A DNA stretch of 64,000 bases from Kitasatospora acidiphila (GCF_006636205.1 NZ_VIGB01000003.1:3462501-3526500), one strand, 5' to 3'; shown: positions 46,159 to 55,920, counted from the first letter of the stretch. Numbers and translations are program-made. Notes: a model not told the origin generated them from the sequence alone.

Positions 46159-47730
46159 TCAGGGCATGCCGTGCAGGTGGCCGCCGACCGAGGTCGCGAT
46201 GGAATTGCCGTTGCCGGCATCCCAGTTGGTCGACCAGGTCATCGCGCCGCCGATGCCCGGCCAGGTGGTGGGCGGCTTGAAGGAGCCGCAGTTGGAGCCG
46301 CTCGCCAGGCAGTCCAGCGCGTTGTCCACCACGCTCGGCGAGACGTAGCCGCTGCCCGCCGCACTGGTGGAGGCCGGCACGCCGATCCCCACCTGACTGG
46401 GCGCCAGGCCGCCCTGGAGCTGGATGCAGGCCAGTGCGGTGAGGAAGTTCTCGTTGCCCTCGGCGTAGACGTTGCCGTCGCAGCCGTTCATCGAACCCGA
46501 GTTGTAGTACTGGGTGTTGACGATGGTCAGGATGTCCTTGGTGGCCAGCGCCAGCTTGAAGTACTCCATCCCGGTGGACTGCATGTCGATGGTCTGCGGC
46601 GCCATGGTGAGCACGAAGCCGCTGCCCACCCGGCTCGCCAGCGAGTGCAGCGCCTGGCTCAGGTAGCTGGAGTTGACGCCGTTCTCCAGGTCGATGTCGA
46701 CGCCGTCGAAGCCGTACTGCTGGATCAGCGCGTAGGCGCTGCTCGCGAAGGCGGCTGCGGAGGCCGAGTCGCTCACCGAGACGGTGCCGTTCTGGCCGCC
46801 GACCGAGAGCACCACTTTCTTGCCGGCCGCGTGCTTGGCGGCGATGTCCGCCTTGAACTGGGCGTCGGTGTAGCCGCCCAGCTTGCTCGACAGCGTCGGG
46901 TCCAGGCTGAAGGCGATCTGGCCCGGTGTGGTGGTGGCGTTGGCGAAGGCCACCGCGATGATGTCGTAGGCCGGGTTGACGTCGCTGATCCGCTGGTCGG
47001 TGGCGCCGTTGTCGAAGTCCTGCCAGTAGCCGGTCAGCAGGTGCTTGTTGCCGCCCGGGGCGGGGGTGGTGGGCGGCGGCGAGGTGGGCGGCGGCGAGGT
47101 GGGCGGCTGGGTGGTCGGCGGGGGCGTGGTCGGCGGCTGGGTGGTGGGCGGTGCCGTGGTGGGGGTCGGCGAGCCGGTGCCGCCCGGGCCGGAGAGCACC
47201 AGGTCGTCCGCGCCGTAGGCGCCGGTGCCGTACCAGCCGTGCAGGTAGACCGTGACGCTGGTGGTGCCGGCGCCGGTGGTGAAGCTGGTCTTCAGCTGGT
47301 TCCAGGCGGAGTTGCTGCTCCAGGTGGAGGTGTCGGTGGCGCCGGTCCCGCTGTCGCCCAGGTAGACGTAGTCGCCCTGGACCCAACCGCTCAGCGTGTA
47401 CGTCGAGTCGGGCAGCACCGACACCTGCTGGGTGCACTGCGCGTCGTCACTGCCGACCGGGGTCGCCCGCAGGGCGTAACTCCCGCTGTGCACCGGGCTG
47501 GCGACCGCGGTGCCGGAGCCGGCGGTACAGCTCCAGCCGGCCAGGGTGCCGGATTCGAAGCCGGCGTTCTGCAGCAGGTTGGCGGCGTCGGCACCGGCGG
47601 CGCTGCCGGTGGTGAGCAGCACCGCGCCGCTCACCGCGACGGCGAAGGCCGCCAGGCCTGCCAACGCGGCTCTGAGCACGGGTCTGCCGGGCGGCTCGTG
47701 GCCGTGGATCTGTCTGGTCGCTCGGTGCAC
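46159..47730 (-). CDS. Secreted GH18 chitinase with N-terminal carbohydrate-binding module
   Basis: A 523-residue protein from GTG 47730 with AAGGAG seven bases upstream. After the signal peptide comes a beta-sandwich module (NLLQNAGFESGTLAGWSCTA to AYGADDLVLSG) closely related to the C-terminal module of the neighbouring chitinase. A Pro/Thr/Ser linker and a GH18 barrel follow, with HLLTGYWQDFDNGATDQRIS and the catalytic FDGVDIDLENG. The short barrel without the deep-cleft insertion resembles ChiC/ChiD-type enzymes with endo or non-processive action. A dre-like site lies 110 bases upstream. Confidence 0.93.
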   Translation of the reverse strand: MHRATRQIHGHEPPGRPVLRAALAGLAAFAVAVSGAVLLTTGSAAGADAANLLQNAGFESGTLAGWSCTAGSGTAVASPVHSGSYALRATPVGSDDAQCTQQVSVLPDSTYTLSGWVQGDYVYLGDSGTGATDTSTWSSNSAWNQLKTSFTTGAGTTSVTVYLHGWYGTGAYGADDLVLSGPGGTGSPTPTTAPPTTQPPTTPPPTTQPPTSPPPTSPPPTTPAPGGNKHLLTGYWQDFDNGATDQRISDVNPAYDIIAVAFANATTTPGQIAFSLDPTLSSKLGGYTDAQFKADIAAKHAAGKKVVLSVGGQNGTVSVSDSASAAAFASSAYALIQQYGFDGVDIDLENGVNSSYLSQALHSLASRVGSGFVLTMAPQTIDMQSTGMEYFKLALATKDILTIVNTQYYNSGSMNGCDGNVYAEGNENFLTALACIQLQGGLAPSQVGIGVPASTSAAGSGYVSPSVVDNALDCLASGSNCGSFKPPTTWPGIGGAMTWSTNWDAGNGNSIATSVGGHLHGMP

Positions 47731-47839
47731 GGGTCAGCTCCTTGATCGGCGGATGCGGATGTGGGGGCAGGGAGCATGGGGCACGCACCTCCGGCCTGCT
47801 GGTGTGTGGGGGCCTGCAGGGCGGGGGCCGGACTCAGAG

Positions 47840-47851
47840 TGGACTAGACCA
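47840..47851. promoter_or_regulatory. DasR-like operator (dre) upstream of the chitinase operon
   Basis: TGGACTAGACCA differs at one position from the dre core TGGTCTAGACCA. It lies 110 bases upstream of the first chitinase start and 10 bases after the SARP gene stop. An identical 12-mer followed by the same AA occurs before the SARP gene. Confidence 0.75.
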
Positions 47852-47860
47852 AATGGGCGG

Positions 47861-49690
47861 TCAAGGGGACTGCCGGGCCCGATGGCATCCGGATTCCATT
47901 CGCCGTCCATCCGGCGTCCGCCCGTGCAGAGCGGTCAGCGGGTGCAGTAGCGGCCGCCCGTCCGAGCCGGCCAGCAGCAGTCCGTACTCGACCAGCAGAT
48001 CCGCGTCCTCCTCGGGCAGCGCGGCCAGCGCCACCGCCAACTCCCCCGGCGCCGACCGGCACAGCCGCCTGAAGGACGCCAAGGCGGCCACCCCGCCCGG
48101 CACTCGGCCCAGGCGCTGCTCGGCCGAGCCGAGCGCCTGCACCACTCCCTGCCCGCCCAGCCCGAGTTCGGCCAGGCGGCGGCTCTCGTCCGCCAGCCGG
48201 GCGGCCAACGGTCCCAGCCCGCGCCCGGGGCGGGCGGCGGCCCGCGCGGCGGCAGCCCGCACTGCCAGCGGCAGCCCGGCGCAGGCGGCCAACACCCGCT
48301 CCTCGCCCGGGCGTTCCGCCGCACCCAGCAGCCGGCGCCAGAGCCGGACGGCCTCCGCGGCGGACAGCACGTCCAGCGGCACGCCGCGAGCTCCCGGCAG
48401 TCCGGCCAGCCGCCCGCGACTGGTGGCCAGCACCGCACAGCTCGGCGACCCCGGCAGCAGCGCGGCCAGCTGCCCGGCGTCCGCCACGTCGTCCAGCACC
48501 AGCAGCAGCCGGCGCCCGGAACAGAGCGAACGCAGCAGCGCGGCCCGCCGCTCCGGCTCGGCGGGCTGGGCCCGCCGGTCGACCCCGAGGTCCGCCAGCA
48601 GCCGACCGAGCAGCGCCCCGGTCTCGCCCGGCGTCCCGTCCGGCTCATGCAGCGCGGCGTACAACTGCCCGTCCGGGAACCGCTCACGCAGCCGGTGCGC
48701 GGCATGCACGGCAAGCGCGGTCTTGCCCACCCCGGGCGGCCCGCTGACCACCACCAGCGGCACCGCCCCCGAGCGCCGAGTGCCCCCCAGGCTCCGGGTG
48801 ACGGCCCGCAGCTCACCGGCCCGTCCAGTGAAGTCCGCTATGTCGGAGGGAAGTTGCGCGGGCAGGCAGAGCTGCGGCGGCCCGGGCGGCGGCCCGGCGG
48901 GCTGCTCGAGCGACGGGTCGGAGCGCAGGATCCGCTGCTGCAGCCGGGTCAACTCCCGCCCTGGCTCCAGTCCTTGGCTCTCGATCAGGAGCTGCCGGGT
49001 CTGCCCGTAGACCGCCAGCGCCTCGCCCTGCCGGCCGGCCCGGTGCAGCGCCAGCATCAGCAGCGCCCGCAGCCGCTGGCGGGCCGGATGGGCGGCGGCC
49101 AGCAGGCCCAGCTCGGCCACCACCTCATGGTGGCGACCGAGCAGCAGGGCCAGCTCGAACCGCTCCTCCACGGCGGCCAGCCGCAGTTCGGCCAGCCGCC
49201 CCCGGTGCAGCGCGGCGAACGGCCCGGGCAGCCCGTCCAGTCCGCCGCCGCGCCAGAGCGCCAGCGCCTGGTCGAGCACCGCCAGCGCCTGGTCGGGCGC
49301 GCCGGCCGCCCGGCACTCCCGGGCCCGCTGCCGGGCCGCCTCGAAGTCGTGCAGATCGAGCTCGCCCGGGCCGACCGCGAGCCGGTAGCTGGTCCCCCGG
49401 GTGGCCAGCAGCCCGTCCAGGGTGCGGCGGGGCCGGTCCGGCTCCAGCACCTGGCGCAGCCGGGAGACGTAAGTGGCCACCAGGCCCGGCGCGGTGGTCC
49501 CGGCCCGCGCACCCCAGACCGCCTGCACGATCCGCTCCCGGGCCACCGGCTCGCCCGCCCCGAGCAGCAGCACCGCCAGCACCGCGCGCTGCATCGGCGG
49601 CCCCGGATCCACCGCGCGCCCGGCCCGCCGGACCGTCAGCGGCCCCAGCAGCTCGTAGCGGAGCGGCCCGGCCGCTCGCGCCGACTCCAT
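47861..49690 (-). CDS. SARP/AfsR-type regulator with NB-ARC ATPase domain
   Basis: A 609-residue regulator. An OmpR-like winged helix occupies residues 10-100 (YELLGPLTVRRAGRAVD; VQAVWGARAG; TYVSRLRQVLEP). The bacterial transcriptional activation domain occupies 105-255 (LDLHDFEAARQRAR; LLMLALHRAGRQGEALAVYG; LEPGRELTRLQQRIL). An NB-ARC/STAND ATPase follows, with Walker A VVVSGPPGVGKTALAVHAA and Walker B RRLLLVLDDVAD. The usual C-terminal TPR array is nearly absent, so it is shorter than AfsR. It lies upstream of two chitinase genes on the same strand, and a dre-like site is just before it. It is likely to respond to GlcNAc/chitin status and may regulate the chitinases or a distant pathway. 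Confidence 0.9.
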   Translation of the reverse strand: MESARAAGPLRYELLGPLTVRRAGRAVDPGPPMQRAVLAVLLLGAGEPVARERIVQAVWGARAGTTAPGLVATYVSRLRQVLEPDRPRRTLDGLLATRGTSYRLAVGPGELDLHDFEAARQRARECRAAGAPDQALAVLDQALALWRGGGLDGLPGPFAALHRGRLAELRLAAVEERFELALLLGRHHEVVAELGLLAAAHPARQRLRALLMLALHRAGRQGEALAVYGQTRQLLIESQGLEPGRELTRLQQRILRSDPSLEQPAGPPPGPPQLCLPAQLPSDIADFTGRAGELRAVTRSLGGTRRSGAVPLVVVSGPPGVGKTALAVHAAHRLRERFPDGQLYAALHEPDGTPGETGALLGRLLADLGVDRRAQPAEPERRAALLRSLCSGRRLLLVLDDVADAGQLAALLPGSPSCAVLATSRGRLAGLPGARGVPLDVLSAAEAVRLWRRLLGAAERPGEERVLAACAGLPLAVRAAAARAAARPGRGLGPLAARLADESRRLAELGLGGQGVVQALGSAEQRLGRVPGGVAALASFRRLCRSAPGELAVALAALPEEDADLLVEYGLLLAGSDGRPLLHPLTALHGRTPDGRRMESGCHRARQSP

Positions 49691-49741
49691 GCCACCCTCC
49701 CCTCCGACCCGGGGCGGCCAGTGCCGGGTCGGAGCACACGT

Positions 49742-49753
49742 TGGACTAGACCA
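49742..49753. promoter_or_regulatory. DasR-like operator (dre) upstream of the SARP gene
   Basis: TGGACTAGACCA lies 52 bases upstream of the SARP start and is identical to the site before the chitinases. It places the regulator under probable GlcNAc-responsive DasR control. Confidence 0.75.
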
Positions 49754-49827
49754 AAGGCGGCGTCAACACACCCAGGGCATCCTTGTCCGGATCGCGACAA
49801 AACCAGCGCTCGAACAGATCCAATGCC

Positions 49828-49912
49828 GGGACGGACCCAGCACCGGGACAGGCCCGGCACTAGGAGAGACCCACTGTCAGGACGGACCCAACGCCAAGAC
49901 AGGCCCAGCGCC
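49828..49912. repeat. Five degenerate 17-bp tandem repeats
   Basis: Units start at 49828, 49845, 49862, 49879 and 49896 and fit roughly (A/G)GGACGGACCCAGCGCC. They lie between the SARP promoter region and the terminator of the tRNA gene, with no supported gene. Confidence 0.8.
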
Positions 49913-49934
49913 TTGGCGACGGCAACGGAAAACA

Positions 49935-49968
49935 CCGAAGGCCCGGAGGCGAACCTCCGGGCCTTCGG
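49935..49968 (-). terminator. Terminator after the initiator tRNA
   Basis: A perfect 15-bp stem (49935-49949 with 49954-49968) and a CGAA tetraloop, immediately downstream of tRNA-fMet. Confidence 0.9.
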
Positions 49969-49974
49969 CCTGAG

Positions 49975-50048
49975 TAGCGGGGACAGGATTTGAACCTGCG
50001 ACCTCTGGGTTATGAGCCCAGCGAGCTACCGAGCTGCTCCACCCCGCG
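49975..50048 (-). tRNA. Initiator tRNA-Met (CAT anticodon)
   Basis: A 74-base cloverleaf without encoded CCA. The anticodon loop is CTCATAA. The anticodon stem has three consecutive G:C pairs (GGG/CCC), and base 1 (C) does not pair with base 72; both are hallmarks of initiator tRNA. The T arm GCAGGTTCAAATCCTGT is standard. Confidence 0.95.
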
Positions 50049-50061
50049 TCGTTGTGGGTTA

Positions 50062-50067
50062 ACCATA
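50062..50067 (-). promoter_or_regulatory. Probable -10 element of the initiator tRNA
   Basis: TATGGT on the minus strand, 14 bases upstream of the mature tRNA 5-prime end. No convincing -35 is seen. Confidence 0.4.
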
Positions 50068-50134
50068 GCACGATCACGGCGGCCCCCGCGCACACCACCC
50101 GTCGGGGCGGGAGCGCGAGGGCCCAGCTCAGCGG

Positions 50135-53100
50135 CTACGGCGAGGGGCTGGCCGACGGGCCGGGGCTGCCCGACGGCGGCAGTGCGGCCGCCGGCCCCGA
50201 GCCGGCCGACCCCGGGCTGGCCGTCCCCGAGCCGGCCGGCGCCGCGGAGACGGCGGGCGATGGCGAGGGCGAGGGCGAGGCCGTGGGCGGCGTCTTGCGC
50301 TCGGCGGCGCTCGCCTCGTCCAGCGCCTGCTGCATCGCCTTCTGGGCCGCGCCGTACGCCGCCCAGTCGCCCGCCTTGAAGGCGTTCTGCCCGTCCGTGA
50401 AGGCCTTGTGGATGTCGTCCAGCGCCTTCTGCAGCGCCGGGTCGACGCCACCTGCTGCCGTCGGCGGCGCGGTCGACCCGCCGCCGGAGCCCGCCGAGGC
50501 CCCGGCCCCGCCGGGCGGCGCCACCCCGGTGACCCCGCCGCTGCTCCCGTTGAACAGCCCGGCCAGCGCATCGCGCAGGCTGCCCTCGAACGCCACCGTG
50601 TCCGTCCCGTAGACGGCCAACACCTTCTGCAGCACCGGGTACTTGGCCCCGCGCGCCTTGACGTACACCGGCTCCACGTTGAGGAATCCGCCGCCCGCCG
50701 GCAGGGTCAGCAGATTGCCGTACTCCACCTCGGAGTCGCCGCCGTTCTTCACCTGGCTGAGCCAAACGGCGGCGCTGCCATTGGAGTTGAACTTCGCCTG
50801 CACCTGGTTGGGCCCGGGGTGCCGGAGTCGCTCGGTACCTTGAGGATCCGGATCGTCCCGTAGTCCGGCCCCGGATCGGAGTCCACCGCCATGAAGGCCG
50901 CCAGGTTCTCCCGCTTGCTGGGCACGAAGGTGCTGGTCAGCGAGAAGGCGGCGCTCTGGGTGCCGGGCATCCGCACGGTCAGGTAGTACGGCGGCTGCGC
51001 CTGGCCGCGGTCGTTGGTCGGGTCCGCCGGCACCTGCCAGATGTCCGTCCCGTTGAAGAAGGAGTTCGGGTCGGTCATGTGGTACGTGCCCAGCAGGTCG
51101 CGCTGCACCTTGAACAGGTCCTGCGGGTACCGCAGATGCGGCAGCAGCCCGGCCGGGATCGCGGGGCGCGGCTCGACCGTGCCGGGGAAGGCCTTCATCC
51201 AGGTCTTCAGCACCGGGTCCTGGTCGTCCCACTGGTAGAGCGTCACCTCGCCGGTGTAGGCGTCCACCGTGGCCTTCACCGAGTTGCGGATGTAGTTGAC
51301 CTGGTCGGCGCCGATCGCGCTGCCCCGGCTGCCGCTCAGCGAGTCCCTGGTGGCCGAGCCCAGCGTGGTCTTGGAGGAGAACGGGTAGCCGTCCGAGGTG
51401 GTGTAGCCGTCAAGCACCCAGAGCAGCCGGCCGTTCTGCACCACGGGGTACGGGTCGCCGTCGACGGTCAGCCAGGGCGCGACCTTGGCCACCCGCTGCT
51501 CCGGGGTGCGGTCGTAGAGCACCCGGGCGCCGCCGCTGATCGCCCCCGAGTAGAGGAGCTGCGGCTCGCCGAACTCCACCGCGTAGGCGGCCCGGGTGAT
51601 CGGGTCGTCCAGCGAGACCCCGCTGTCGCCCTGGTAGCGGTAGGTCTGCTGGCCGTTGTCCGAGGTGTAGTCGATCTCGTTGTTGGTGCCGCCGACGATG
51701 GCGTAGTCGGTGGTCTTCTCGCCGTAGTAGATCCGCTGCTGGTAGGCGCCCAGCGCACCGGTGGCCGGCAGGCCGGACTCGGTGAAGACCGGCTGGCCGC
51801 CGGCGTCCACCTGGTTGCCCTTGGCGGCCACCACGCCGTAGCCGTGGGTGTACTTGAAGTGGTCGTTGATCCAGTTGCGCTGCTGCACCCCGCTCAGGTC
51901 CAGCTCGCGCACCCCGATCACGGTGTCCTGCACGCCGCCCTGGGCCGTCGGGTAGCGGTCGACGTCCAGGGTGCCCGGGAAGCCGTAGTAGGAGCGCTGC
52001 TGCTCCACCTGCTGGAAGGTCGGCGAGACGATGTTGGGATCGAGCAGCCGGATGTCCGCGATGGTCCCCGCGTCCGGGGCCAGCGCGGTGGCGTCCGCGG
52101 ACTTGGCCGGGGCGGACTGGCTGGTCTGCACGCCGGAGATGCCGTACGCCTGCCGGGTGGCGTCGATGTTCTGCCGCAGGTACGGCGTCTCCTTGGCCTG
52201 CTCGTTGGGCTTGACCTGGAACTGCTGCACGATCGCCGGGTAGAGCCCGCCGATCAGCACGGCGGAGAGCACCATCAGGCCGAAGCCCAGCAGCGCCGGC
52301 GCCCAGGTGCGCCGCACCGGCGTGAGGAAGAACAGCACGGCGCAGATCAGCGCCACGCAGCACAGGATGGTCTTGGCCGGCAGATAGGCGTTGGCGTCCA
52401 CGTACCGCAGCCCGGTGTAGCCGGCGACGCCCTTGTAGGCGCCGGTCTTCACCGCCAGCGCGTACCGGTCCAGCCAGTAGCCGACCGCCTTCAGCAGCAC
52501 GAAGATCCCCAGCAGCACCGCCAGCTGCCCCTGCGCCCCGGCGCTGGCCCGCCGCCCGGGCCCCTGCAGCCGCAGGCCCCCGTACAGGTAGTGCACCAGC
52601 AGCGCGCCCAGCACCGAGACCACCACCACGCTGAACGCGAAGGCGAGCAGGAACTGGTACCACGGCAGGTCGAAGGCGTAGAACGCCACGTCCAGGCGGA
52701 ACTGGCTGTCCCGCACCCCGAACGGCGTGCCGTTGGTCCACAGCAGCCACAGCCGCCACCGCCCGGCGGCCGCCCCGCCCGCGACCAGGCCGATCAGCAG
52801 CGAGACGCCCAGCAGCAGCCGGCGGCGGTGGGGCACGATGCCCATCCGGTAGCGGTCCAGGTTCTGCTGCTCCGGCGACATCGCCGACAGCGGCGGCCGC
52901 AGCCGGTACGCCAGCCACATGCTGAGCGCGCAGGTCGCGGCCATCACCAGCCCGAACGCGCCGAACAGCCCCAGCTCGACGGCCAGCCGGGTGCGGTAGA
53001 CCGAGGAGTAGTGCACGGACCGGAACCAGAGCCAGTCCGTCCAGACGCCGGCGAACACCACGAACGCCAGGAAGACCGCGAGCAGCGCGGCCACCGTCAG

Positions 53101-53184
53101 CAGCAGGGCCTTGGCGCGCCGGGACGGCGGGCCGACCCGCGGCCGGAACGCCGGTCCGCCGCGGTCGGGCATCTGGAAGACCAA
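50135..53184 (-). CDS. UPF0182 family membrane protein (one-base frameshift)
   Basis: A large conserved actinobacterial membrane protein of about 1016 residues once corrected. A TTG start at 53184 has AGAGGTG upstream. Seven membrane spans lie in residues 25-330, including the family motifs [20 protein letters not shown] and [20 protein letters not shown] long extracytoplasmic domain follows, with [20 protein letters not shown] and [17 protein letters not shown], and a Ser/Pro/Ala-rich C-terminal tail. The frame breaks at the GGG run 50810-50812 (SDSGTPGP then [10 protein letters not shown]); one extra base restores it. The function of the family is unknown. Confidence 0.92.
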
Positions 53185-53345
53185 GGTGGCACCTCTGCTG
53201 TTGTGAGCGGTTCGTCCGGCGGGCCCACCGAACCCGGCGCCCCACCGTTACGCAACTTAATCAGGGTTTTCCCGAGTTCCCGGGCCGCGCCCCGATGGGC
53301 CCCCGGTGCGTCCCGGCAGCGCGGACGGCATGTGAGGATTGAGCC

Positions 53346-53909
53346 ATGTCCGATGCCAGTTTCATCCCCGACGGTTCCGGCCTGCTGCCGGCCGCCACCC
53401 CGCTCACCCGTGCCGCCCTGGAGATCGACGAGTACGTCGGCTCGCTCGGGTGGGACCGGCCCGCCCGCCTGTTCGCCCTGGTCGACAGCGCCGAGCTGCG
53501 CCGCAGCAACCCGGCGGTGGCCCGGCAGCTGGGGCTGGACGCGTCGCACGACGGCTCGCTCACCCCGGTCGAGCAGGACGAGCTGCCCGCCGGGATGGCG
53601 CTGGACGAGTTCCTCGGCACCATCGCCTGGCCGCCCGGCGTGGCCGGTTGCGCACTGGTGGTGGAGCGGCTGATGCTGCCGCCGAACGCCGAGCGGACCA
53701 AGCCGGCCGGCACCAGCGGGGCCAAGCTCAACGACTGGGTGGCGCACCACCCGGACCGCCAGGAGGTGCGGATCACCGCCGCGGTGCTGCGCGACGGCAG
53801 CAAGGAGACCGCGCTGCGGCTGCGCGAGAAGGACCTGCCCCGCGAGGTGCTGACCGGCCCCGACCTGGTGCCGGGGCTGACCCAGGCGCTACTGGCGACC
53901 TTCGCCTGA
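53346..53909 (+). CDS. PPA1309-family conserved actinobacterial protein
   Basis: A 187-residue soluble protein with the conserved start TRAALEIDEYVGSLGWDRPA and the blocks ARLFALVDSAELRRSNPAVA, LPAGMALDEFLGTIAWP, DWVAHHPDRQEVRITAAVLR and LPREVLTGPDLVPGL. The family is widely conserved in actinobacteria. No catalytic or binding motif is known to me, and its function is unassigned. The gene is divergent from the UPF0182 gene, with 161 bases between. Confidence 0.88.
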   Translation: MSDASFIPDGSGLLPAATPLTRAALEIDEYVGSLGWDRPARLFALVDSAELRRSNPAVARQLGLDASHDGSLTPVEQDELPAGMALDEFLGTIAWPPGVAGCALVVERLMLPPNAERTKPAGTSGAKLNDWVAHHPDRQEVRITAAVLRDGSKETALRLREKDLPREVLTGPDLVPGLTQALLATFA

Positions 53910-53945
53910 CCCGGGGCCGCTCCCCCAGGCCCTAGCGCCCCGCGG

Positions 53946-55027
53946 TCAGTGGGCCGGGCAGGACGGCAGCGCCGCGTCCTGGCCGGCCCGCAGCTGGTCC
54001 AGTGCCTTCAGCGCGTCGCCCAGGGTGTTCACCTTGATCAGCCGCAGCCCGGCGGGGGTGTTCCGGCTCGCCTCGGCGCAGTTGTCGCCGGGGGTGAAGA
54101 AGTAGCGGGCCCCGGCGTTGCGGGCGGCGATCACCTTCATCGAGATGCCGCCGATCGGGCCCACCTTGCCGCTGTCGTCGATCGTCCCGGTGCCGGCCAC
54201 GAACCGGCCGCCGGTCAGGTCGGTGGGGTGAGCTTGTCCACGATGCCGAGCGCGAACATCAGCCCGGCGCTCGGCCCGCCGACGTCCTGCAGCCCGATGT
54301 CGACCTTGAACGGGTAGCTGTGCCCGTTGGCCGGCACGATCCCGACCATCGCCCGGTCGGCGTCGGGGGCCTTGGTGGTGGTGATCGCGACCTGGGTCTG
54401 GTCGGCCGGGCTCGGGTTCACGCTGTCCTTGTCGTGCGGGACGACGGTGAAGACCACGGTGTCGCCCGGCTTGTGCGGCGAGACCAGCTTGCCCACCTGG
54501 GCGGCGTCGGTGACCTGGGTGCCGTCCACCGCGACGATCCGGTCGCCGGCGTGCAGCTTGCCGTCGCTGGGGCCGCCGGCCACCACCGAGGAGACCATCA
54601 CCTCCTTGCCGACCGGGATGCCGAGCTGGGTCAACGCGGCGGTCTTGGCGCTGTCCTGCGAGTTGACGAAGTCCTCGGCGTTCTGCTGCTGCGACTGCTG
54701 CTCGGTCTGCCCCGCCGGGTAGACGGTGCTGTGCGGCACCACCAGCTGGTCGCTGCTCAGCCAGCCGACCACCACCGAGACCAGGCTGGGCTGGTAGTCG
54801 GCCCCGGTGACCTGCACCGTCGTCATGTTCAGATGACCGGAGGTCGGGTAGGTCTGGTGGCCCGAGATGGAGATCACCGGGGTGCCGGACTTGTCCTGCG
54901 CACCGAGCGTGTTGTAGGTCGGCCCCGGGCTCAGCTGGGTGTACGGGACGTGGAACACGACCGAGACGCAGAGCAGCACTATGAGCATCAGGGTGGCGGC
55001 GAGCATCGTCGCAGAGCGGCGTGGCAT
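53946..55027 (-). CDS. Membrane-anchored PDZ/Lon-type (S16) serine protease, YlbL-like (one-base frameshift)
   Basis: A roughly 360-residue protein when corrected. It has one N-terminal span (ATMLAATLMLIVLLCVSVVF), a PDZ domain near residues 140-225 (GGPSDGKLHAGDRIVAVDGT) and a Lon-like protease domain. The catalytic serine lies in VGGPSAGLMFALGIVD and the lysine in GPIGGISMKVIAARNAGA, but these are in different frames. One C added at the run 54225-54228 gives DKLTPTDLTGGRFVAGTGTI and joins them. This architecture is typical of the YlbL family, proteases exposed outside the membrane that degrade or process envelope proteins. Confidence 0.9.
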
Positions 55028-55085
55028 GCCACGACAGTACGGGACCGGGCCCGCCGTGCGCCCGCCGGGTCAGCGGGCTCCCGGG

Positions 55086-55274
55086 TCAGCTGCCCTGGCG
55101 GTCCGCAACCTGGTGGCTGCCGGTGCTGCGCTCCATCGCGGCCAGGAACCGCTGGTGCTCGGCGAGCGAGGCGCCGTCACCGGTGGCCCGCGGCGGCCGC
55201 GCGGCCCAGGCCGCCCAGAGCAGCGCCAGTACCCCCGCACCGACGGGGATCCCCAACCAGGCCAGCGCTCCCAT
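55086..55274 (-). CDS. Small membrane protein, conserved hypothetical
   Basis: A 62-residue protein with one membrane span (LAWLGIPVGAGVLALLWAAW) and a short polar tail containing LAEHQRFLAAMER. It is on the same strand as, and about 60 bases upstream of, the PDZ/Lon-like protease gene. Strong codon bias and conserved neighbourhood support it. Function unknown. Confidence 0.7.
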   Translation of the reverse strand: MGALAWLGIPVGAGVLALLWAAWAARPPRATGDGASLAEHQRFLAAMERSTGSHQVADRQGS

Positions 55275-55479
55275 GTCCGTCCTCCCAGCTCCGTCGTGCC
55301 TATCAGCACATTAACCGGCCGGACGGAGAACGGCGCTGACGCCATCCGGGTTACGGCGGTCCTGTCGCTGCCACCCGGTGGACTGATTCATCTACCCGGC
55401 TGCCGCCGAACAGGGTAGCCCGGCCGGGCCAGGCGCCCGCCCGGCGCGGGACGGGCGCCCCGGTGGCCGCCCTAGCCCC

Positions 55480-55920
55480 TCAGCAGGAGCCCGCGCCGAC
55501 CCACTCCTCCTGGCCGTCCGCGAAGATCTGGTGCTTCCAGATCGGCACCTCGTGCTTGAGGTCGTCGATCAGCCTGCGGGCCGCGGCGAAGGCCTCGCCC
55601 CGGTGCGGACAGGAGACCGCGACGATCACCGCGGCGTCGTTGATCTCCAGCCGCCCGACCCGGTGCACCGCCGCCAGCGCCCGCACCGGGAAGTCGGCTA
55701 CCACCTTCTCGGCGATCCGGCGCATCTCGCGCTCGGCGGTCGGGTGGCAGCTGTACTCCAGCGCGGTCACCGACTTGCCGCCGTCGTGGTCGCGGACCGT
55801 CCCGACGAAGACCGTGGTGCCGCCGGCCGCGTCGTCGCCGACCGCCGCGTAGACCTCGTCGAGGGAGAGCGGCGTCTCACGGATCGCCAGCAGGCGGATG
55901 GGGTCGTGGTTCTCGGACAT
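55480..55920 (-). CDS. moaE: Molybdopterin synthase catalytic subunit MoaE
   Basis: A 146-residue subunit that converts precursor Z (cPMP) to molybdopterin using the thiocarboxylated MoaD. Family motifs: TTVFVGTVRDHDGGKSVTAL, EYSCHPTAEREMRRIAEKV, AAVHRVGRLEIND, VSCPHRGEAFAAARRLIDDL and VPIWKHQIFADGQEEWVG, with the essential lysine in WKHQ. The start is ATG 55920 with AGGAGG upstream. MoaD is not in the window. Confidence 0.95.
   Translation of the reverse strand: MSENHDPIRLLAIRETPLSLDEVYAAVGDDAAGGTTVFVGTVRDHDGGKSVTALEYSCHPTAEREMRRIAEKVVADFPVRALAAVHRVGRLEINDAAVIVAVSCPHRGEAFAAARRLIDDLKHEVPIWKHQIFADGQEEWVGAGSC

Noticed and set aside
51079..53673. 864-codon open frame antisense to the UPF0182 gene
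   Set aside because: Low-complexity H/V/Q/R/A composition typical of antisense frames in high-GC DNA.
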